DNA of 64,000 nucleotides from Symbiodinium natans (taxonomy: Eukaryota; Sar; Dinophyceae; Suessiales; Symbiodiniaceae), in NCBI GenBank assembly GCA_905221605.1, contig CAJNDS010000280.1, forward strand, positions 62,001-126,000, read 5' to 3'. Below, piece after piece: positions 57,617-64,000 of this stretch (its first letter is position 1; every line of letters starts with the position of its first letter). A program made the position numbers and the translations under genes. The notes below the pieces were generated by a model, which saw only the letters and a list, made by a program, of their open reading frames with translations, had not been told where the DNA came from and made no database searches.

Positions 57617-59025
57617 TCAGCCGCCGCCACGTCGCCCACGGTACCGAGCTGGTACGGGGCCAGGCCGCCTTCTGTCATTCGCAGGGCCGGGGCCGTCACT
57701 GCCGTCACCACTGGAGCCCGTAGGAGGATGCCATGCTGCTGGGAATGCCACACTGTCTGGACCACTCAGCTGGTCGTTGAAGATGGCTGCAGCGAGCAGC
57801 CGCAGCGGCGTCATAGGCTGCGCCTGCAGAACCGACTTGGCCTCGTCCACACCCCCGCCCATTGCCAGCAGGTTAGCAACTGCCCAGTTCAGCCGCTGAT
57901 CGCTTGGGCATCGCTTCAGTGCAAGTACCGACTTCTCTAGCAACGGGGCATGTGGAGCTCGTAGCCGTGCCTCTCTCAGGACGACAGATGCATTCAAGAG
58001 CATGGTGGCGGCAGCATCCCGTGCCTTGTCAAGGCTCTTCGGGACTTCCGAGACTTCCGAGACGGATACATCGGACCACAAGAGAGGCCAGACGGGTGCC
58101 TGCACCAGCTGTGCAACCACAGGAAGCAGTGCCTCCGCCAAGGACGTTTGGTGGAAACAGTTGGCCACGAGCTGCAGCGCTAGCATCAGGCAAGGCGGGC
58201 TCCGCGGGCTCCATGGGCTCCCAGAGACTGCGTCGACTTTGCAAAGGCTCGAGTCCAAAAGCAGCTCCAAAGCCTCCTGGGCCCCTGGCTCTGCACCCCC
58301 ACAGAGCTTCAGCCCCGCCAAGCGCCGGGCCAAGTCCAGAAACGCCACGCTGGACTCCGACGTCGCTGCGCGGATGATCTTGGCCAGGCCGGCAATGAGG
58401 CGCGGCCGGGGCACGGAGCCTTGTTGGCAGCTCCGGCACAAGGACTCCACCATCTCGGCTTCCCCACTTTCGCTGCCGTAGATCTTTTGAACAATGTCCA
58501 ATGCAATTTGCCGCATCTTCTCCGGACTGTCCCGGGGAAGGCAGATGTCAAGCTCAGAGTGCAGCGCTTTAGGGAAGCGCCCTGACAAGGAGTCGAGCTT
58601 CTGTTCGGCCAGCTTGGCCAAGCTCTTGGCCTTGTCAAGCGCAAGCTTGTGCAAAGCACCACCCTTCACCTCCTGCGGAGACAGTCGCGCAAGCGTGGAG
58701 CCATCCGGCTGAAGAAGCCGAACTTCGGGCTCACGCACACCTGCCCAGTCGGCAACAGCCGGGGAGGCGGCAAGGTCCACAGAAGCAAAGGCCATGCCAG
58801 CTGGTTGCGCCTCAGCCAGTCTTCGAAGGGCCTCCTGCTGCGCTTGCATGTGGGGGGCATACGCTCTCTGAAAGCTGCAGGCAATCACCATGTCTAGTGG
58901 ACAGCCCGCCAACAGTGCCGCCGCATCCTCGGTGGTCTGCACGTCCCAGATCAGATTCGAGGCCGTATCCTCGCTGCCGTGGGGGATGGCTGTTGCGGCT
59001 TGCGCAGCGCCCGTGAGCAAGTCGC
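57617..59025 (-). CDS. Thioredoxin-like plus PUL-type domain protein
   Basis: One long minus-strand exon opens after an AG at 59026 and runs to about 57740. Residues near 25-115 look like a thioredoxin-fold domain that has lost the CxxC (WDVQTTEDAAALLAG, VIACSFQRAYAPHM, FASVDLAASPAVADW). The remaining helical part resembles a PUL domain (PLAP/Ufd3/Lub1), for example AFLDLARRLAGLKLCGGAEP, LVANCFHQTSLAEALLP, MLLNASVVLREARLRAP and LNWAVANLLAMGGG. Plant proteins combine PPPDE, thioredoxin and PUL domains; PUL domains bind Cdc48/p97, so a ubiquitin or SUMO-linked role is inferred. No PPPDE exon was found between this gene and the next gene upstream. The frame end at 57617 is artefact-like. A short GT-AG intron near 57745-57690 would switch to GLAPYQLGTVGDVAAAEVSV and stop at 57523. 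Confidence 0.55.
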
Positions 59026-59425
59026 CTGGAGTGAGCCGGTACCGATGCAGAGATTTCGGCCTCCAACGTCAATAGCTTGAATGAAAACCGAGCAATTACA
59101 TGAATATACACTATAAAACGTACTGTCGAACATGAATAATAACTAAAACATAAATACAACCAACAAACAACTAATGAGATAACGATATGTTCAGCAATCC
59201 AGCAGCCTTTGAAAGCTAAGCTAGTATGGCTGATCGAAGATATGGTCGAATGGTCGGTGTCTTCGGGCCGATTTAGCCAGGCAGCACTGGCCGGTCGCTC
59301 TGCGAAGTTGCAGTTTCCGTGGTTCCAGGCTCGCAAGCATAGCCGGCCTAACTCTGCAAGCAGAGGGTCCGATGGAGAAAAGAGTCTCAGCGTCTCCCTT
59401 TGGTCTCATGGTCTTTGGACGGTTA

Positions 59426-59454
59426 TTTTTTTTTTTTGGGGGGGGGGGGGGGGG
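59426..59454. repeat. T12-G17 homopolymer junction
   Basis: Twelve T residues joined to seventeen G residues. On the opposite strand this is C17-A12, the same layout as the 52425 tract. Confidence 0.9.
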
Positions 59455-59783
59455 AGGGGTTCGACCACGAAGGTGCCCAAGCAGTCCTAGGAAAACCTTC
59501 AATGACCAGGTGTGCCTTGGACCTAAACTTTCTAAAGATGCACCCGCCCTCTCGCATCATCACAGCAACGATGCCTGCTGCTGCATTTCAGGCTTGGCCA
59601 GCAGTCGGCTCCGGCCCTCCTGTCCGCCGGTGCGAGACCTTTGTTGCACATTCGCTTCGGGCAAAGCGGAGTTAAGCTGCAAGGCCCTCGCTGGGACAGC
59701 TCAGGCTCCGGACTGTTTGGATGAGAGCACGAGCCTCCCTCCGAGAAAGAGCCTGGGGATGTGACCAGTTGTCGCGTTTAAAC

Positions 59784-60167
59784 TCAGGATTTGCGGAATC
59801 GCGGGTCAGGCACAGGGACTCTAGCTTGCCACTTCCTCAGCGCTGAGTCGCAATGCTGCATTACGAAGCCTACTGAGCACCGCTCGCCCTTACTGCACAA
59901 GTGTGCCTGGCACTTGGCATTGTACTGACTGGCAAGCCACACAAGCTTGTGGATCAGGGCTTCGTGACAGTGCTGTAGGTCAGCCGAGCAACCCAAGAAC
60001 CAGAACTGCAAGCGCAAGCAACGTGAAGGAGTCTGCGGCGTCGTCTTTCATGCGCAGGTTCGATGGCAACAAACACTTATGATGCTGATGGTAGGGTGGG
60101 GACGATGAAGGGGCGCCCAACAGAATTATCCAGAGGACCGCTTCATGTCTTGGCGTGGCCATGCCTT
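59784..60167 (-). CDS. Unidentified two-exon 3' gene part
   Basis: Exon 60167-60117 (GMATPRHEAVLWIILL, GC donor, phase 1) joins in phase with exon 59959-59784 (LIHKLVWLASQYNAKCQAHL, then CSKGERCSVGFVMQHCDSAL, ending PDPRFRKS and TGA). Four cysteines and a histidine occur in the last exon. The splice signals fit the window. Family not recognised. An alternative acceptor at about 60012 would add FWFLGCSADLQHCHEA but breaks the phase. Confidence 0.4.
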
Positions 60168-60273
60168 CTACAAGAAAGGCCTTGAGATTCCAGCAGGCGA
60201 GGAGCTGCGGAAAAAAGAGTGGAAGCCGACACGTCCTGGGGTGCCGGCTTCGGAACCTCGGAGCCGATGTCCA

Positions 60274-60325
60274 CGTCCCACTCACGTCCCACTCACGTCC
60301 CACTCACGTCCCACTCACGTCCCAT
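60274..60325. repeat. 11-bp minisatellite CGTCCCACTCA, four copies plus a partial
   Basis: Four exact tandem copies of CGTCCCACTCA followed by CGTCCCAT. It lies between two minus-strand genes. The unit is not a multiple of three, so any frame through it shifts from copy to copy. Confidence 0.95.
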
Positions 60326-60350
60326 ACGTCCACCAAGTTTCACGATGCCC

Positions 60351-61367
60351 TCAGATGCCCTCAGAGGCACTGTCGCTGGTGCTCTCCGCCCCGTGAGCCT
60401 CTCCAGAGGGCCTCTGCGTGTGTGTGACACAGACGCCATGTTCGAGGGCCAGCTGCTCCAAGTGGAGAATCAAGCGACCTCGGCATCTAGCACTCACGAT
60501 CCCAACAGACGAAGCAGACAGCACCATCAAAACTCCATCAACGAATGCCTCCGCAGTCATCTGTAATCTGAGAAGCACACAGAGGCTTGCGCGATCCTCT
60601 CGCTTTCTCCTTTTCTTGGTGCTCTTGGTATTGCCCCTTCCATGCCCATGCCGCTCTAAATGGAATCGGTCATGGGATGCAGGAGCGTCTGGAACCGGAG
60701 GAATGTACACCTTAGACTTCTCCAGAGCTGTCCATAGGTTTTGCGCGTCTTGGCGTAGACTTCTGGGAGATTTCTTGCGAAGCTGCAGCTCATGCTTGTC
60801 CAGTGACTGCTGAGGTTCACTGTGTCTGACCGCGGTGGGAAGAGCTTCACTGGGCAGTCTGCTTTCCATCACAGGCAGAGTGGGGCGCTCTGCTCTGGGC
60901 AGAACATGCAAGACGCCGGTGGCTTGTGGTCTCAACCTGGCTTCTCGCAACGCATCATGAAAGAGCTCCTGCATCAGCGCGGCAACATGACCTTGATCAA
61001 AACCAGGCCCACCTGAATCATCAACCGCTGTAACCGCTCCGCAGCAGCAGCGCTCTCCAGCAGAAGGGAAGGGATGGCAGGACGGACGCGTCTGTGCTGT
61101 CCAGTCCCGCATTGAGCTCCTCGTAATGTCAACGACATCCTCCGACCGAAATCCCAACTTTGCACTGGCCTTCTGAAGCGTCTGAACTGCTACAGCTACC
61201 CCAACGACGTCGTCAACAGGAACAGCGAAAGCATGCGCCGACTCTGGATGTTGGCACGTGCTCAGCGTTACAACCAAACTCGTCTTGGCTGCTGGCACTG
61301 CATGGGCCATGGGTGACCATGGCCGGTAAGGCTCAGGCACTTGTTTTGAGCAGGGGTTGCACTGCAC
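60351..61367 (-). CDS. Hypothetical protein, 338-codon frame
   Basis: The frame is open on the minus strand for 338 codons. The middle part looks most coding-like: TLQKASAKLGFRSEDVVDIT, GHVAALMQELFHDALREARL and LRQDAQNLWTALEKSKVYIP. It is followed by a basic KSTKKRRKRE stretch that could be a nuclear signal, and a hydrophobic stretch (FVDGVLMVLSASSVGIV). The end reads into repeat-like serine-rich sequence, so the real exon may be shorter. Some of the frame may be intron that happens to stay open. Family not recognised; it may be several exons. Confidence 0.35.
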   Translation of the reverse strand: MQCNPCSKQVPEPYRPWSPMAHAVPAAKTSLVVTLSTCQHPESAHAFAVPVDDVVGVAVAVQTLQKASAKLGFRSEDVVDITRSSMRDWTAQTRPSCHPFPSAGERCCCGAVTAVDDSGGPGFDQGHVAALMQELFHDALREARLRPQATGVLHVLPRAERPTLPVMESRLPSEALPTAVRHSEPQQSLDKHELQLRKKSPRSLRQDAQNLWTALEKSKVYIPPVPDAPASHDRFHLERHGHGRGNTKSTKKRRKREDRASLCVLLRLQMTAEAFVDGVLMVLSASSVGIVSARCRGRLILHLEQLALEHGVCVTHTQRPSGEAHGAESTSDSASEGI

Positions 61368-61694
61368 AGGCCCTCATCCCTCAGGAACTGGAAATGCAAT
61401 CCTGTCAACCACGCAACGTACTTCCATAAAACTGCAGTTGACCGACAATTTGCGCCTAAGACTCTCATGTGTGTTTCCGGGTCGAGCATGGTGAGCTGCA
61501 AGCAGGGCTGAAGAACAACTGTGTGGTGTGTGGTGCTTCGTCCGGGTGTCAAGCTTCAGCTCACGTAGCTTTTTTGACAACGAGAGCATGCAAAAGGCCA
61601 GTTTCGCCGGCGTCAACTATCGAAGAAGGAGAGCCACAGCTGAAGTCCCACATCACAGCCGCACCAAGTCAGCGACACCTCTGAGTACCGGCGG

Positions 61695-62141
61695 TTGCCT
61701 ATGGTTACCTGCTTTACACCGGCAGCTGCGCCACGACATCATTCCGAAACGAGTCCAGAAGAGCGCCTGAAAGCTTCAGCATGGATCCCGTGGTTTCGCC
61801 AACTACGCTCGGTGGTTCAATCCATTCTGTCGCAGAAATTCACTCCATATCACTCTGAAAGATTCAATACATGGATTGCGCAGTTGGCGAAAAGACTGCA
61901 TTACCCTGGCAATCTCCAGGCTTTCAGGAATGGTCTCCCATCTCAAGGGTGCCCTGTCTATCATGGTACTGGTGGTATGAACCCAAATGCATCGCAGCAG
62001 TCTGGTCGCGGGGCGCGTAGGCGCCCAAAGGTGGCTAGTAGGAGGCTGCAGGAACAAACACTCCTTGATGTAGCCAGGGTTCTGATTACTGCACTTCTTC
62101 AAAAGCCCAGATTTTGCATGCCCATGGATGTCCGGGCGTGA
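61695..62141 (+). CDS. Possible plus-strand ORF, unidentified
   Basis: A 148-codon frame with protein-like composition in its middle (SAWIPWFRQLRSVVQSILSQ, FNTWIAQLAKRLHYPGNLQA). If real it would be the only plus-strand gene in the window. I cannot name it, and the minus strand opposite is open for 99 codons. From 62142 to 63862 I see only G-tracts (about 62341-62381, 63430-63450) and unassigned frames. Confidence 0.2.
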   Translation: MPMVTCFTPAAAPRHHSETSPEERLKASAWIPWFRQLRSVVQSILSQKFTPYHSERFNTWIAQLAKRLHYPGNLQAFRNGLPSQGCPVYHGTGGMNPNASQQSGRGARRRPKVASRRLQEQTLLDVARVLITALLQKPRFCMPMDVRA

Positions 62142-62340
62142 GACAAGCCCCAGAAGCTCAGTGACAAGCGGGAGCGTAAGGGCTTAGGGGGAGGGTGTTC
62201 GGGATGCGGTGGGTGAGACAAATCCAAGATCCCGGCCCCCCGCAGCGCATTGTCGGCCCACAGTGTTGCGTCTAAGAGACTCCCGGAAACCTCGAGGCCC
62301 AAACCAAACTTCCACCCCGCAACCGTTTGCGCAGGGATTG

Positions 62341-62381
62341 GGGGGGGATTTGGGGGGGGATTTGGGGGGGGGGGGGGGGGG
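62341..62381. repeat. Poly-G tracts separated by ATTT
   Basis: Three G runs (8, 8 and about 20 bases) separated by ATTT. Likely length-unstable, and the ORFs across it are not reliable. Confidence 0.85.
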
Positions 62382-63862
62382 ACTCACGAACTCGGGTCTT
62401 TTTCGGGTTGTTCTGCATCTTGTTCCACTCTTTCGTCCAGCGCAGTTGCAATCTCCAAGCCCATACACCGACAATCCTGCGTCATGGGGGACAGGGCATG
62501 CGGCAGCCAGAGCCGCGCTGCAAGTAGTCGAGTGAAGCAAAAGCTCAGGTGTGAGCGGACCTCACGCAGCAAAAAACGAAACCAGTGTCCTACTCTGCTG
62601 TGGACATGCGAGGGCGGAAGTAGCGAGCCAAAGCATGGCAGCATTAGATGTAGGCTTTATTTAGAGCTGCATTCACTTGCCTAGCAGGGCTTGGGGCCTT
62701 CAAGCTTTTTGGAAGATCAAGAGAACATGGATAAGACAAGGTGGCACAGATTACAATATTACAGATTCACGCACATGCTAAACTGCTAAACTCATCTTGG
62801 GACAAGATGCAGGAAGGGCCCAAGCTGAGGGCACAACGAACCAGGGCTATCCATCAGCCTGTCCTTGCCGAGTTCGGTGCTGGATGCGTTGCATGTCTTA
62901 AACTTTTTGTCTTGGGCGGGCAAGCATGGAAGTCCAAAGCATTTCTTGCTTGGAGAGCAGTCTGCAGGGAGGTCGACAGCAGCACCCTACAGGCCCTACA
63001 GCAGCTTGGGCTGCCCTGCAACAGAAAGTTACCTAGATGCCCGAGATTGAGGTGCTCCACGGCTGCACCCGTGCAATCGCTGGCAGGCCTTCGTCCATGT
63101 CTTCACCCTCCTCCATTGCGAGCCTGGCCACACCAGAGATTGCAACCGCTGGTGCTTTGATGTCTGGGTTTGAGCTGTGGTTTCTGCAAAACCTGGAAAT
63201 TCAGAACTTGCAGTACAGAGTGAAGTGACACTTTGCTCAAGCCTTCGCACGCGCAATGATACTGCACCCTTGCACCCGCAGACTCAACCGCTGCATCTCA
63301 TTGGCAATTCAGAGTTCGGATGCCTAAGGATGGGCCCCCTGAAGCCCCCCTTCACAGCATAGCTGCCGAGCCCGCAAGACTTGCCAACTCTGACCGGCAC
63401 GCCGACTGCGTCAATGGCAATATTTTTCGGGGGGGGGAGGGGGGCGGGAGCTACTTTTGTGTTCGAAGTTCTTTTGTCCAAGCCCTATGGGCCTAAGGTA
63501 CTGATCTGCACACCATCGGTGCCAGCTTGTGGAGTTCGGATTCTCCATCTGCTCCTGTCAGGTGGCAAGACATATTCTCCGTTCGTGGATTCATGGTGTC
63601 GCTTACCCTGCCTGCTTGGCTTGGAACGGATCCCTGTTCTCGAAGGCCATAAACTTGTTTAATGACCTCGGGCTTGGGGTTCCACTCGGAATGCTGGCTT
63701 GCAGGCGGTCAAATGCATCATGTCTCCTGCACTTCCTGCTGGCCGTGGGCAATGCATCTGTCCCGCTTAGGCGAACATTTTCCACATGCTTTCAAGGTCT
63801 TCTCAGACCGCGCTGACCTCGGCCCCTTGAGTGCTGTACATTCCACGTCGGAGCCGGGTCGT

Positions 63863-64000
63863 CTATGAGACCAGGCACTGCTGGTTTCCCTGGTCGCCCC
63901 CAGACGCTGTCGAGGCTGCAGCGGCCTTGGCCTTTGCAGCCGCCTTTCCCTTGGCCTGCGCCCGGGGTGGGGGCTTGAAGTGCTCTTTCAAGGCAACCCC
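63863..64000 (-). CDS. C-terminal end of a gene running off the window, Ala/Lys-rich
   Basis: The minus strand is open from the window edge to a TAG at 63863. It reads VALKEHFKPPPRAQAKGKAA, then more AK repeats, then GGDQGNQQCLVS. The lysine/alanine-rich tail resembles basic C-termini of nucleic-acid-binding or ribosomal-type proteins, by composition only. Truncated at the window edge; no domain can be named. Confidence 0.5.
   Translation of the reverse strand, partial: GVALKEHFKPPPRAQAKGKAAAKAKAAAASTASGGDQGNQQCLVS

Noticed and set aside
59026-59783. A PPPDE peptidase exon expected upstream of the thioredoxin/PUL frame
   Set aside because: No HNCN-type or other PPPDE motif was seen on the minus strand in this interval.
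1-64000. Dinoflagellate spliced-leader relics, tRNA, rRNA or CRISPR arrays
   Set aside because: I looked for the conserved end of the spliced leader and for RNA-gene landmarks by eye and saw none. A covariance-model search would be needed to exclude small RNAs.

Overview
The window looks like nuclear DNA of a dinoflagellate, most likely a Suessiales/Symbiodiniaceae-type genome. Reasons: coding sequence is cut into many very short exons. Most of the introns I resolved start with GC rather than GT, a few with GA, and nearly all acceptors are AG followed by G. Every gene I support is on the minus strand (long one-way gene arrays are typical of dinoflagellates). Degenerate TTTAGGG-like motifs are scattered throughout. 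There are no bacterial operon features, rRNA genes or CRISPR arrays. The genus is an inference.

Most real genes are invisible as long ORFs. By reading the minus strand for short conserved peptides bounded by AG|G acceptors and GC/GT/GA donors with matching reading-frame phase, I rebuilt several. From right to left, which is the order of transcription: a C-terminal fragment (63.9-64.0 kb); a hypothetical ORF (60.4-61.4 kb); a small two-exon gene (59.8-60.2 kb); a thioredoxin-like plus PUL-like protein (57.6-59.0 kb); an unidentified exon (53.9-54.4 kb); an unidentified multi-exon gene (46.8-47.3 kb); a single-exon EamA-type transporter (45.2-45.6 kb); isolated exons (44.7 and 43.0 kb); a protein with two copies of a helical repeat followed by a TPKA/TPPKA-rich basic tail (37.4-40.6 kb); a coiled-coil protein in about ten micro-exons (34.7-37.3 kb); a class I/II PLP aminotransferase in about 20 exons (24.6-32.5 kb); unidentified exons near 21-22 kb; a SulP anion transporter with STAS and cyclic-nucleotide-binding domains (13.6-17.9 kb); a stress-responsive alpha/beta barrel (Dabb) protein with a 27-nt exon (5.9-7.2 kb); a methyltransferase-like fragment (4.1-4.7 kb); a coiled-coil tail (3.4 kb); and a decayed kinase-like gene (1.8-3.0 kb).

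Between genes there are minisatellites (10-bp GGTGGCGGAG array at 32.9 kb, 11-bp array at 60.3 kb, 13-bp array at 47.9 kb), microsatellites, long C or G tracts often joined to A or T tracts, a 48-bp-arm inverted repeat at 3.9 kb and a 42-bp near-palindrome at 22.5 kb. Large parts (7.3-13.6, 18-21, 22.6-24.5, 48-53.8, 54.4-57.5, 61.4-63.8 kb) gave no gene I can name. Given how small the exons are, these stretches may still hide genes. The genes do not form one pathway; the common thread is their shared orientation and splice grammar.
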